Shown here piece by piece: positions 49,613 to 58,731 of a stretch of DNA of 64,000 bases. The DNA lies in contig CAWCHK010000002.1 in assembly GCA_963795385.1 (NCBI GenBank), positions 186,001 to 250,000 of the forward strand, written 5' to 3'. This DNA comes from CAVURS01 sp963795385. GTDB lineage: Bacteria > Actinomycetota > Actinomycetes > Actinomycetales > CAVURS01. The position numbers were made by a program, and so were the translations under genes. Below the pieces are notes generated by a model. It was given only the letters and a program-made list of their open reading frames with translations. It was not told the DNA's origin and did not search any database. The number at the start of each line of letters is the position of its first letter. Positions within the stretch are counted from its first letter, which is position 1.

Positions 49613-49662
49613 CGCAACGGTGCAACTTCGCGTCACTCCTGACGCAGAGTTGCACCGTTGCG
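49613..49662. terminator. 50-base near-perfect palindrome between convergent genes
   Basis: Outer arms CGCAACGGTGCAACT / AGTTGCACCGTTGCG (15 bp, perfect) and an inner 6-bp stem GCGTCA / TGACGC are separated by 2-base bulges around a CTCC loop. It lies about 110 bases past the phospho-lyase stop and about 90 from the MarR stop, so a bidirectional terminator is likely. The rest of the gap 49507-49754 contains four tandem GGCTCCTCG units (about 49682-49723) and no gene. Confidence 0.75.
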
Positions 49663-49754
49663 AGTGAAACGGGTCTGGAACCCTCGGCTCCTCGGCTCCT
49701 CGGCTCCTCGGCTCCTCGGCTCGTCCGGCCCTCGGCCCTGTGCGGCCGCTCGGC

Positions 49755-50204
49755 TCAGTCGCTGGGGGCCAGGCGGCGGAGGAGGGCCAGGACCCGCTCG
49801 GGGCTGCCCCCGCGGTACGCCGCGGCGAAGAACTCCTCGTCCGCATCCTCGACCACCGTCACCGCCCGCCGGGCCGCCCGGCTGCCGGCGGCGGTGAGGT
49901 GCACGGTCTTGGCCCGGGTGTCCGCGACGTCGGTCCGCCGCTCGACCAGGCCCTTGGCCTCCAGCGCCCTCAGCACCTGCGAGGTCATCTTGACGTCGGT
50001 ACCGGCGGCGCGGGCGAGGGCGAGCTGGTTGGGCTCGACCTTCTGGCCCTGCAGCCACCACAGGCAGGTCAACAGCACGAACTGCACGTGGGTCAGGTCC
50101 AGCGGGGACAGCGCCGCCGTGACCAGGCGCTGCCACCGCAGCGTGGCGTGCCAGAGCAGGTAGCCCGGGCTGTCCCGCGGCCCGCCGTCGTACCGCGTCG
50201 TCAT
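49755..50204 (-). CDS. MarR-family transcriptional regulator
   Basis: 149 residues. The winged helix carries PNQLALARAAGTDVKMTSQVLRALEAKGLVERR and the wing DTRAKTVHLTAAG, shared by MarR proteins. N-terminal GYLLWHATLRWQRLVTAAL forms the dimer helices. ATG 50204. It follows the SRPBCC gene with a short overlap of context (10-base gap), so the two are co-transcribed; together with the divergent aldo/keto reductase they may form a small stress or detoxification unit. Confidence 0.88.
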   Translation of the reverse strand: MTTRYDGGPRDSPGYLLWHATLRWQRLVTAALSPLDLTHVQFVLLTCLWWLQGQKVEPNQLALARAAGTDVKMTSQVLRALEAKGLVERRTDVADTRAKTVHLTAAGSRAARRAVTVVEDADEEFFAAAYRGGSPERVLALLRRLAPSD

Positions 50205-50214
50205 GCGGCCGCCG

Positions 50215-50638
50215 TCATCGGGCCCGCGCCGCCGCGACCAGGGCCTGCATCGCGGACGGGAAGTCCTCGCTGATCTGCGGGCCCAGCTCCGGACCGACGG
50301 TGTCCGCCCCCGGTCCGGAGATCTGCAGCTCGTGGGTGATCCGGGTGCCGCCGTCGACCGGCACCAGGGTGTGGGCGAACCGCAGTGTGACGTCGCCGAA
50401 CGACGTCTGGTCCGCGTAGCGCCGGCCCTCCTCCAGCTCGGTGATCGTCGAGCGGAACGTGTCCTGCCCCTCGGGCGTCACGGAGATCTCGGTCCCGACC
50501 GCAAACGGCCCGTGGATCTCGAACCGGTCACCGCCTGGTGTCGACCGTGACGCCCTCGTGCAGGTCGCGCAGGGCGCCCCAGATCGCCTCGGGTGCAACG
50601 TCGGTCTGCTCGCTGTGCTCGGTGGTCCACATGTTCAT
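50215..50638 (-). CDS. SRPBCC/START-like small-molecule-binding protein, one frameshift
   Basis: About 140 residues. The helix-grip fold begins MWTTEHSEQTDVAPEAIWGALRDL and ends SEDFPSAMQALVAAARAR; the centre reads GDRFEIHGPFAVGTEISVTPEG. A single inserted base near 50537 (ACACCAGGCGG) breaks the frame at residue 33. ATG 50638. Such proteins bind hydrophobic ligands and often pair with ArsR/MarR regulators, as here; ligand unknown. Confidence 0.82.
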
Positions 50639-50781
50639 CAGCCTCTCGCTGTTGGGTACGACGCCTGGAGTCATCGGGTCGTCGCCCGTCCGGTTGGTCT
50701 TCGTCCTTCAGATGATCTGTGCAGAGACTATCTGCGCGTGGAGCAGATGTCCAGCCCTCCCGGCTGAACTAGCCTGAGCGC

Positions 50782-51657
50782 ATGACCGCCAGCCCCCAGA
50801 CCCCCACCGCCTCCGCTTCCGGCACGTTCCTGCTCGGCGGCGACCTGCCCGTCGTCCGGCTCGGCTACGGCGCCATGCAGCTCACCGGCCCCGGCGTCTG
50901 GGGCGACCCGGCCGACCCCGACGAGGCCGTGCGTGTGCTGCGCCGCGCGGTCGAGCTCGGCGTGACCTTCATCGACACCGCGGACTCCTACGGCCCGTTC
51001 GTCTCCGAGCAGCTGATCCGCCAGGCCCTGCACCCGTACGCCGACGACCTGGTCATCGCCACCAAGGCCGGCTTCACCCGGGCCGGCCCGGGGGACTGGC
51101 GGGCCGTGGGCCGTCCGGAGTACCTGCGCCAGCAGACCGAGCTCAGCCTGCGCCATCTCGGCGTCGAGCGGATCGACCTCCAACAGCTGCACCGGATCGA
51201 CCCGCAGGTGCCACTCGAGGACCAGGTCGGCGAGCTCGCCCTGCTCCAGCAGGAGGGCAAGGTCAGGCACATCGGTCTCAGCGAGGTCGACGTCGACGAC
51301 CTGCAGGCCGCGCAACGGACCGCGACGATCGCGTCGGTCCAGAACCTCTACAACCTGGCGCACCGGGACGCCGAGCCGCTGCTCGACCACGTCGAGGCGC
51401 ATGACATCGCCTTCATCCCGTGGTTCCCGCTGTCGACCGGCCGGCTGGCCCAGGCCGGAGGCCCGCTGGCGGCCGCCGCGCAGCAGCACGGTGCCACCCC
51501 GTCGCAGCTCGCGCTGGCCTGGCTCCTGCGCCGTTCGCCCGTCATGCTGCCGATCCCCGGCACCTCGTCCGTGGCCCACGTCGAGGACAACATCGCGGCG
51601 GCCGGCGTCCAACTGACCGACGCCGAGTACGCCGCCCTGTCCGAGGCCATCGGCTGA
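50782..51657 (+). CDS. Aldo/keto reductase
   Basis: 291 residues, (beta/alpha)8 NAD(P)H-dependent reductase. Catalytic tetrad: Asp and Tyr in DTADSYGPFVSE, Lys in VIATKAGF, His in QQLHRID. The C-terminal nucleotide site is LPIPGTSSVAHVEDNIAA. ATG 50782 is preceded by a divergent gap of 143 bases to the SRPBCC gene. It probably reduces carbonyl compounds; the partner MarR may control it. Confidence 0.9.
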   Translation: MTASPQTPTASASGTFLLGGDLPVVRLGYGAMQLTGPGVWGDPADPDEAVRVLRRAVELGVTFIDTADSYGPFVSEQLIRQALHPYADDLVIATKAGFTRAGPGDWRAVGRPEYLRQQTELSLRHLGVERIDLQQLHRIDPQVPLEDQVGELALLQQEGKVRHIGLSEVDVDDLQAAQRTATIASVQNLYNLAHRDAEPLLDHVEAHDIAFIPWFPLSTGRLAQAGGPLAAAAQQHGATPSQLALAWLLRRSPVMLPIPGTSSVAHVEDNIAAAGVQLTDAEYAALSEAIG

Positions 51658-51784
51658 ACCTGCGGCTCCGCGATCGCACGTCCGGGCGAACGCGGATGGA
51701 CAAAGCCGTGACGGATGCCCGTGCGCGCGGGTACGGTGTCGCGGCACCCACCCGGGTGGCCGCCGGATCCTGGGAGACCGCCCC

Positions 51785-53524
51785 ATGCGCACGCCCCGTA
51801 CCCTCGCGCTCGCGCTCGCCGCGCTGGCCACCTCGATCGGGGCCGTGGTCGTGCCGGCCGCCTCCACCGCTCTCGCCGACGTCACCGGAGCGGTGGCGCC
51901 GACCTCGGTGGCCTTCACCGCGACGTACGAGAACGACACCTCGGCGTCCACGACGGTGACCCTGACCGGCTCGGGGACCGGACCCGCCCTGGTCGTCAGC
52001 GGGCCGGCGACCATCTCCGGACCGGACCCGACGTCGTTCAAGGTCACGGCCGACCACTGCAACGGCATGAGCCTGGGCGCCGGCGACACCTGCACGGTGT
52101 CAGTGGCTGCGAAGCCGCAGGACATCGGCGCGCTGAGCGGCACGCTCGTCATCCCGGACAACAGCCCCGGGGGCGAGGAGGACGTGCCGCTGACCGTGAC
52201 CGGCAACGACCCGGCCACGGGCCTCTACTACAAGGTCGCATCGACCCGGATCCTGGACACCCGCAGCGGTCTGGGCGCGAGCAAGCGCCCGGTCAAGGGT
52301 GGCTCGACGGTCCATCTGCAGGTCCTCGGCAGAGGGCACGTCCCGGCCAGCGGCGCCTCCGCGGTCGTCCTGAACCTCACCGTCACCCACACCACGACCG
52401 GCGGCCACGTGACGGCATTCCCCAGCGGGTCGAAGCAGCCGAACGTCTCGAACATCAACTACGCCAAGGGCTGGACCGGCGCCAACCTGGTGACCGTCCC
52501 CATCGGCGCGGGCGGCAAGATCGACCTCTACAACTCCACCGGCAGCGCCGACCTGATCGCCGACGTGCAGGGCTGGTACGCCTCGAGCAAGACCGTCGCG
52601 CCGTCGGCCGGGGTGGGTGGGGCCTACTTCCCGATGACGCCGCCGTTCCGGGTCATGGACACGCGCTCGGACGGCAACAAGCACGAGCCGCTGCCCTCGC
52701 GCTACGAGGTCGAGGTGGCGGTCGCGTTCGACAGCATCGACGCCGACCAGATCCACGCGCTGGCCATCACGTTGACCGGCACCGGGACCCACGCCAACGG
52801 CTATCTGACGGCGACCCAGTTCGGCGCCGACCCGACCCGGACGTCGACGCTGAACCTGCGGACCGGTGTCACGACGCCGAACCTCGCGATCGTCTCGACC
52901 GTGCCCTGCAGCGAGAGCTGGTGCCTGGATCCCGGTCACGCGGTCGTGGTGTTCGTCGTCTACAACGGCTCACCGCGCGCGGTCGACGTGCTCGCCGACG
53001 TCCAGGGCGCCTACATCGACGACTCCATCAGCACCCTGCGCTTCCACAGCCTCGCGCCCCGGCGGATCGTCGACACCCGGATCTCGCTCGGCACCAGCAG
53101 GCTCGGCGCCAAGACCATCCGCACGCTGGCCCCGCCGACGTCGGTCGCGGGTCCGGACACGGCCGTCCTCGCCGCCAACGTGACCGCGGTCCTGCCGTCC
53201 CGGCAGACCGTCATCACCGTCTGGCCGCACGCGGGCGGCGGCCCGCCGAGGGTCAGCAACCTCAACCCGCGTCCGGGCGTCGTGGTCGCGACCGGCGCGC
53301 TGATCGGGCTCGGTGACGAGCAGAAGTTCAGCATCCTGAACAACGCCGGTACGACCGACGTCCTGGTCGACGTGAGCGGGGCGTTCGACGTGTTCCCGCC
53401 GCAGGCCGGGTCCGGGCTGGTCGGAGCGCGGGGTCGCTCGGCGTCCGGCGCCGCCCGAGGTCATGCCGTCGCGCCGGTGAGCAGCAGGCGCTCCGCTCCC
53501 ATGAGATACATCAGCGGCGGCTGA
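51785..53524 (+). CDS. Secreted protein with ASH-like domain and three D-T-R modules (paralogue 1)
   Basis: 579 residues, exported: signal peptide about 1-31 (LADV cleavage region). Residues about 35-145 resemble the choice-of-anchor D/ASH fold, with FKVTADHC and GDTCTVSVAAKP. Three repeats then start at RILDTR (about 152), RVMDTR (289) and RIVDTR (427), each roughly 137 residues and closing with a (L/V)(I/V)DV-G-Y/F motif such as LIADVQGWYA, VLADVQGAYI and VLVDVSGAFD. Middle module has a Cys pair (CSESWC). A Ser/Gly/Arg tail follows; no sortase motif or membrane anchor. Function unknown; beta-rich extracellular scaffold is inferred. Followed 47 bases later by paralogue 2. Confidence 0.8.
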   Translation: MRTPRTLALALAALATSIGAVVVPAASTALADVTGAVAPTSVAFTATYENDTSASTTVTLTGSGTGPALVVSGPATISGPDPTSFKVTADHCNGMSLGAGDTCTVSVAAKPQDIGALSGTLVIPDNSPGGEEDVPLTVTGNDPATGLYYKVASTRILDTRSGLGASKRPVKGGSTVHLQVLGRGHVPASGASAVVLNLTVTHTTTGGHVTAFPSGSKQPNVSNINYAKGWTGANLVTVPIGAGGKIDLYNSTGSADLIADVQGWYASSKTVAPSAGVGGAYFPMTPPFRVMDTRSDGNKHEPLPSRYEVEVAVAFDSIDADQIHALAITLTGTGTHANGYLTATQFGADPTRTSTLNLRTGVTTPNLAIVSTVPCSESWCLDPGHAVVVFVVYNGSPRAVDVLADVQGAYIDDSISTLRFHSLAPRRIVDTRISLGTSRLGAKTIRTLAPPTSVAGPDTAVLAANVTAVLPSRQTVITVWPHAGGGPPRVSNLNPRPGVVVATGALIGLGDEQKFSILNNAGTTDVLVDVSGAFDVFPPQAGSGLVGARGRSASGAARGHAVAPVSSRRSAPMRYISGG

Positions 53525-53571
53525 CGCCCGTCCAGAGCCTCGATTCGACCGACTAGCAGGGGGTTTCACCG

Positions 53572-55323
53572 ATGCGCACTACTCGTACGCTCGCTCTCAC
53601 CGTCTCGGCGCTGGCGCTCGCAGCCAGCGCGCTCACCGTCCCGTCGATGGCCACGGCGGGTGCGTTGGACGTCGCCGGCACGGCCACCCCGAGCTCGGTG
53701 GCGTTCGCGGACACCAAGGTCGGCCAGACGTCGGCCACCCAGACGGTGACCCTCACGAGTACGGGCTCCGACCCGCTGCTGGTCACGTCGCCGACCGCCC
53801 TCATCGGCACGGACTCCGACTCGTTCGTCGTCACGGACGACACCTGCAACGGCGCCTCGCTCAGCACCGGCCAGAGCTGTACGACGACGGTGGCGGCCAA
53901 GCCGCAGGTCCCCGGCGACCTCGCCGCCACGCTGGAGTTCGTGGACACCGGCGGCAAGCACGACGTGCCGCTCACCGTGCACGCGGTCGACGTGACGCAC
54001 GGCCTCTACTACAAGGTCGCCTCGGCGCGGATCCTGGACACCCGCAGCGGTCTGGGCGCGAGCAAGCACCCGGTCAAGGGTGGCTCGATCGTGCACCTGC
54101 AGGTGCTGGGCAAGGGCCACGTCCCCACCGGCGGGGCGTCGGCCGTGGTGCTGAACCTGACGGTGACCCACACCACGACGGGTGGCCATGTGACGGCATT
54201 CCCGGGCGGGTCGAAGCAGCCCAACGTCTCGAGCATCAACTACGCCAAGGGCTGGACCGGCGCCAACCTCGTGACCGTCCCGATCGGCGCCAACGGCAAG
54301 GTCGACCTCTACAACTCCACCGGCAGCGTCGACCTGATCGCCGACGTCCAGGGCTGGTACGCCTCCAGCGACACCGTCAGCGCGTCGCACGGTGTCGGAG
54401 GTGCCTACATCTCACAGACCCCGACCCGGATCGTTGACACCCGCACCGACGCCGGTCATCACGACCCGCTGCCGGCCGGCTACACGACCGAGGTGGCGAT
54501 CAGCTACAACCCGGCGATCGCGACGCCGAGCCAGGTCCACGCGGTCGCGATCACCTTGACCGCCACGGGCGTGAAGGACACCGGCTACCTCACGGCCACC
54601 GCGGCGGACCAGGACCCGGCGCGGACCTCCACCCTGAACCTGCGGCCCGGCGTCACCACGCCCAACATGGCGATCGTCTCGACCGAGCCGTGCAGCGAGA
54701 GCTGGTGCTCCGGTACCGGCTACTCGGTCGTCGTGTTCCAGGTCTACAACGGCTCGCACCACGCGGTCGACGTCCTGGTCGACCTCCAGGGGACGTACTT
54801 CGACGACACGATCAGCCTGCTGCGCTTCCACTCCCTGACTCCGACCCGCATCGTCGACACCCGGATCGGCCGTGGCACGACACCGCTGGGCGCCAAGGCC
54901 ATCCACTCGGTGGTGGCCCCGCCGTCGGTGAACGGTCCGGACACCTACGTGATGGTCGGCAACGTGACCGCCGTCGCCCCGACCAAGCAGACCTACCTCT
55001 CCGTCTACAAGCACCGGAGCGGGCTGGGCCGGCCCAACGTGAGCAACCTCAACCCGCGCCCGGGTGTGATCGTGGCCACCGGTGCGCATATCGGCGTCGG
55101 CGACGCGCAGCTCTTCGACATCTACAACAACGCCGGCCGGACCGACGTGCTGGTCGACATCAGCGGCGCTTTCGACCGCTTCCCCGCCGAGTTCGGCCCG
55201 GCGCGGGCCGGTCTGACCGCGCGCGGCGGCACCGCCGGCAGCGCCGCCGCGACCCACCGCGGAGCGAACCTCGACGGCGCCGCGGTCGCGGCGTCGAGCC
55301 GCCCCGTCGTCAGCGCCCACTGA
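53572..55323 (+). CDS. Secreted protein with ASH-like domain and three D-T-R modules (paralogue 2)
   Basis: 583 residues, same plan as the preceding gene. Signal peptide about 1-29; ASH-like domain with TSFVVTDDTCN and QSCTTTVAAKPQ; D-T-R modules at about 153 (RILDTR), 286 (RIVDTR) and 426 (RIVDTR). The first modules of paralogues 1 and 2 are close to identical, including GLGASK, PVKGGS and NYAKGWTGANLVTVPIGA, suggesting recent duplication or gene conversion. The Cys pair CSESWC is kept. The tail is Ala/Gly/Thr-rich and ends RPVVSAH. ATG 53572 with GGGGG upstream. Confidence 0.8.
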   Translation: MRTTRTLALTVSALALAASALTVPSMATAGALDVAGTATPSSVAFADTKVGQTSATQTVTLTSTGSDPLLVTSPTALIGTDSDSFVVTDDTCNGASLSTGQSCTTTVAAKPQVPGDLAATLEFVDTGGKHDVPLTVHAVDVTHGLYYKVASARILDTRSGLGASKHPVKGGSIVHLQVLGKGHVPTGGASAVVLNLTVTHTTTGGHVTAFPGGSKQPNVSSINYAKGWTGANLVTVPIGANGKVDLYNSTGSVDLIADVQGWYASSDTVSASHGVGGAYISQTPTRIVDTRTDAGHHDPLPAGYTTEVAISYNPAIATPSQVHAVAITLTATGVKDTGYLTATAADQDPARTSTLNLRPGVTTPNMAIVSTEPCSESWCSGTGYSVVVFQVYNGSHHAVDVLVDLQGTYFDDTISLLRFHSLTPTRIVDTRIGRGTTPLGAKAIHSVVAPPSVNGPDTYVMVGNVTAVAPTKQTYLSVYKHRSGLGRPNVSNLNPRPGVIVATGAHIGVGDAQLFDIYNNAGRTDVLVDISGAFDRFPAEFGPARAGLTARGGTAGSAAATHRGANLDGAAVAASSRPVVSAH

Positions 55324-55633
55324 GTCCGTCGTCGGACCTCTGTGCGGGTGCCACGCCGACCACCGGTGAGACGTGCTCGGTCGTATGGCGGCCGAGCCGC
55401 ACTGGCCGGGGGAGTGAAGGGCCTGTCTGGAGATCCTCGACAACTCGGCCGCGGGGGATGTGAGCATGACGTTCGAGTGGTTCCTGGCCCAGACGCGCTC
55501 GCCCTGCGGGGAGCAACTGGCTCGGCGGGAGCGGGCCGTGGGTGGCTCCGCGAGGTAGGCCGGGCCCAGCCGCTCCGTGTACGGTGCGAGACCGGTCCTC
55601 ACTGTCTGCCGTGATTCCCCTCTGGAGTTCTCG
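55324..55633. other. 310-base gap between paralogues 2 and 3
   Basis: No convincing gene. The only neat open frame is 30 codons at 55467-55559 (MTFEWFLAQTRSPC...), lacking homology I recognise. The final 60 bases should contain the promoter and leader of paralogue 3. Confidence 0.5.
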
Positions 55634-57013
55634 ATGCGCCTTCCCCGCACCGTCCTGCTGCTCGCCACGACGACCGCCCTCGCCGCGGGAGCCTTGACCG
55701 CACCGGTCATCGCCTCCGCGGCGACATCCCCCACGCGGGCGGAGGCCGCCGGCTGGACCGGCGGTGAGGGCAAGTTCACGGCGGTCGGCCCGAACCGGAT
55801 CCTGGACACCCGCAACGGCACGGGTGCCAGCGGCAAGGTCGGCGCGGCCCGCAGCATCAACCTGCAGGTGACCGGGCACGGCGGCGTACCGACCTCCGGG
55901 GCGTCGACCGTCGTCTTCAACCTGACCGTGACCGACCAGACCGCGTCCGGTCACGTCATCGCCTACCCGACGGGGGTCACCCGGCCGACCGCGTCGAACA
56001 TCAACTTCCCCGCCAAGACGACCATCGCCAACCTGGTCACCGTCCGGCTCGGCTCGAGCGGGCGGGTGACCCTCTACAACAGTGCCGGCAGCGTCTCGCT
56101 CATCGCCGACGTGGTCGGCTGGTACGGCAACAGCACGACGGACTCAGCGACCGGCGGCGCCTTCCAGGAGGCCCGGCCCCAGCGGCTCGTCGACACCCGC
56201 AAGACCGGATCCCTCTCGGGCCGGGCCTACCTCACCGAGCCGATCGACTACAGCACGGCGACGCCGAACCCGAACGGCAACATCCGGGCCGTGCTGGTGA
56301 CGCTGACCGCGGTGAGCCCGCAGGTCTCCGGCCACCTGACCGCCTGGTCGGGCGCGGGCACCGAGCCGAACGCGTCGGTCCTGAACTTCCCCGCCGGCAA
56401 GACGGTCCCTAACCTCGCCGTCGTACCGGTCGCGCCCTGTGGCAGCAACTGCTCCGGCAGCTCCTCGACCCTGCCGTCGATCCGGGTGAAGAACGAGTCG
56501 GACGGCGTCGTGGACGTCCTGGTCGACATCTGGGGCTTCTACGACGACGGCAACCTGCACACGACCAACGCCCGCCGCTTCATCCCGACCACGTCGCCGA
56601 TCCGGATCGTCGACACCCGGACCAACCACGGCACCACGACGCTGTTCACCGGCTCGACCCGCACGGTCACGTCGCCGAGCAGCGTGGCCGGGGCCAACAC
56701 CACGACCCTGGTGGCCAACGTGACGGCCATCCCGACGAAGAACACCTTCCTGACGCTCTACCGGCACGGCGAGTCGCAGCCCTCGGTGAGCAACCTGAAC
56801 CCGCGGGCGAACATCACGGTCGCCGGCGCCGCCGTCACCGGTGTGGGCCTGCACAACGACTTCAGCATCTACAACAACAGCGGGACGACCGAGGTCATCG
56901 TCGACGTCGCCGGCCGGTTCGACTTCGAGACGCCACCGGCCCTGCAGGGCGCCGTTGCGCCGCAAGGGTTCTCGTCGGCGCGGGCCCTCCGGCCGATCGT
57001 CAGCAACGACTGA
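55634..57013 (+). CDS. Secreted protein with three D-T-R modules, no ASH domain (paralogue 3)
   Basis: 459 residues. Signal peptide about 1-29 (APVIASAA). It lacks the ASH-like domain and goes straight into D-T-R modules at about 55 (RILDTR), 184 (RLVDTR) and 323 (RIVDTR). Module closures read LIADVVGWYG, VLVDIWGFYD and VIVDVAGRFD. The Cys pair is CGSNC. It is more diverged than paralogues 1 and 2 and probably the older copy. The tail ends RPIVSND, like RPVVSAH in paralogue 2. ATG 55634; it converges with the mannosyltransferase gene 27 bases away. Confidence 0.8.
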   Translation: MRLPRTVLLLATTTALAAGALTAPVIASAATSPTRAEAAGWTGGEGKFTAVGPNRILDTRNGTGASGKVGAARSINLQVTGHGGVPTSGASTVVFNLTVTDQTASGHVIAYPTGVTRPTASNINFPAKTTIANLVTVRLGSSGRVTLYNSAGSVSLIADVVGWYGNSTTDSATGGAFQEARPQRLVDTRKTGSLSGRAYLTEPIDYSTATPNPNGNIRAVLVTLTAVSPQVSGHLTAWSGAGTEPNASVLNFPAGKTVPNLAVVPVAPCGSNCSGSSSTLPSIRVKNESDGVVDVLVDIWGFYDDGNLHTTNARRFIPTTSPIRIVDTRTNHGTTTLFTGSTRTVTSPSSVAGANTTTLVANVTAIPTKNTFLTLYRHGESQPSVSNLNPRANITVAGAAVTGVGLHNDFSIYNNSGTTEVIVDVAGRFDFETPPALQGAVAPQGFSSARALRPIVSND

Positions 57014-57040
57014 GCGGTTCACTGAGGCTGAGTTGCGGTC

Positions 57041-58675
57041 TCAGATCCAGCTGGGGAACCACATCCGCTTGGCCCAGTCGACGTACGGGATGACCTGGGC
57101 GGTGTAGATCGGCCAGTAGAAGAAGAACAGCCACACGGTGGCGACCAGGTAGACGCCGACGGCGGAGCCGCCCCACAGCCGCCGGGCCCGTGAGGTGAGC
57201 GGTGGGCCGAGCGCGAGGCCGATCACGTAGGTGACGGCCAGGACCACCCACGGCACGAACGCGACCGAGTAGAACGTGAAGATCGTCCGGTGCTGGAACT
57301 GGAACCAGGGCACGTAGCCGCCGAGCAGCCCGGCCAGGACGGCCCCGGCCCGCCAGTCCCGGCGCAGCGCCCACATGAAGAGCAGCACCAGGATCGAGAG
57401 GGTGCCGGCCCACCAGATGGTGGGCGTCCCCAGTGACGTGATGGCCTTGGCGCAGCGGGCGACCTGGCAGCCCTCCTGGCCCTTGACCTTGTTCTCGTAG
57501 AAGAACGACGTCGGCCGGCCCTGGATGATCCAGCTCCAGGGGTTCGCGCGGTACTGGTGGAACGACGAGAGCTTGGTGTTGAACTCGTACATCCACTGGT
57601 GGTAGTGCCAGAGCGAGCGCAGCGAGTCGGGGACCCAGCCGAAGTCCTTGGAGTGGTGCTGGGCGCCCCACTGCCGGTCGTACCCGTTGGTGCTGTGGAA
57701 CCAGCCGGCCCAGCTGCCGAGGTAGACGGCGAACGCGACCGGGACCGTGGAGAGGAAGCCGGTGACACCGTCGCGCAGCACCGCCGCGCGGCCCCAGCTC
57801 TCCACCCCGACGGCCCGCCGCGCGCCTGCGTCCCAGAGCAGCGACATGACGGCGAAGACGGCCAGGAAGTAGACGCCGGACCACTTGGTGGCGCAGCACA
57901 GGCCGAGGCAGATGCCTGCGAGGAGACGGTACGGCCGCAGGCCCAGTCCCGGGCCGAGTCCGGTGGGGCGCGTGGTGCCGACAGCCGCGGCGGCGACCTT
58001 CGCCGCGAGCTTCGCGCGCGAGCGGTCGCGGTCGATCACGATGAAGCCGAACCCGGCCAGGGCCCAGAACATCACGAAGACGTCGAGCAGGCCGGTCCGG
58101 CTGTGCACGAAGTGCTCGCCGTCGACCGCGAGCAGCAGCGCGGCGACGCAGCCCAGCAGGGTCGAGCCGAACAGCCGGCGACCGATCCGGGCGATCATCA
58201 GGATCGACAGGGTGCCCACGACGGCGCTGGAGAACCGCCAGCCGAACGAGCTGTTGACCCCGAAGAGCCACTCCCCGAAGCCGATCATCCACTTGCCCAC
58301 CGGCGGGTGCACCACCGAGTCGCCGTACGTCGTGAAGACGCTGGGGGTGCCGCTGGTGAACAGCGCGTCGGGGTTCTTCAGTCGTGGCAGGTTGGCCCGC
58401 TCGACGCCGTACTTCCAGATCGTGTAGCCCTCTTTGACGTAGTACGTCTCGTCGAAGACCAGCTGGTGCGGCCGGCCGAGCTGCCAGAACCGCAGGAACC
58501 CGCCGACGGCCGCGATGACCAGGGGGCCGAGCCAGCCCCAGAGCCGGTCGGACGGGCGGACGCCGAGCAGCCGGTCGCGCAGGCGCTCGAGGGTCTGCGC
58601 CCGGGCCTGCCGTGGCCTGGTCTCCGGGGGCGGCGCCCCAGGGCGCTCAGCCACGGTCGAGGTCACGACCCGCAT
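57041..58675 (-). CDS. Protein O-mannosyltransferase (PMT/GT39)
   Basis: 544 residues, multi-pass membrane glycosyltransferase that moves mannose from polyprenyl-phosphate mannose to Ser/Thr of proteins exported in unfolded form. The first extracellular loop has the catalytic FDETYYVKEGYTIWKYG with Asp-Glu, then HPPVGKWMIGFGEWLFG; DGEHFVHSRTGLLDVFVMF and ATKWSGVYFL also match the family. ATG 58675. In many actinobacteria this gene is divergent from rsmI; here an SDR and ABC pair lie between. Its neighbours, three secreted Ser/Thr-rich proteins, could be substrates; this is inference. Confidence 0.9.
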   Translation of the reverse strand: MRVVTSTVAERPGAPPPETRPRQARAQTLERLRDRLLGVRPSDRLWGWLGPLVIAAVGGFLRFWQLGRPHQLVFDETYYVKEGYTIWKYGVERANLPRLKNPDALFTSGTPSVFTTYGDSVVHPPVGKWMIGFGEWLFGVNSSFGWRFSSAVVGTLSILMIARIGRRLFGSTLLGCVAALLLAVDGEHFVHSRTGLLDVFVMFWALAGFGFIVIDRDRSRAKLAAKVAAAAVGTTRPTGLGPGLGLRPYRLLAGICLGLCCATKWSGVYFLAVFAVMSLLWDAGARRAVGVESWGRAAVLRDGVTGFLSTVPVAFAVYLGSWAGWFHSTNGYDRQWGAQHHSKDFGWVPDSLRSLWHYHQWMYEFNTKLSSFHQYRANPWSWIIQGRPTSFFYENKVKGQEGCQVARCAKAITSLGTPTIWWAGTLSILVLLFMWALRRDWRAGAVLAGLLGGYVPWFQFQHRTIFTFYSVAFVPWVVLAVTYVIGLALGPPLTSRARRLWGGSAVGVYLVATVWLFFFYWPIYTAQVIPYVDWAKRMWFPSWI

Positions 58676-58731
58676 GGTACGGACTTGGACCGGCCCGGTC
58701 CGGCCGCCCCGGCGGCGTTAGGGTCGACGTG

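Noticed and set aside
49682..49723. Short GGCTCCTCG tandem repeats as a CRISPR array
   Set aside because: Units are 9 bases and contiguous, without spacers; simple repeat only. No CRISPR-like array or cas gene occurs in the window.
55467..55559. 30-codon open frame MTFEWFLAQ... in the gap between paralogues
   Set aside because: No recognisable relatives, no clear ribosome-binding site, and chance open frames of this size are common at this GC.
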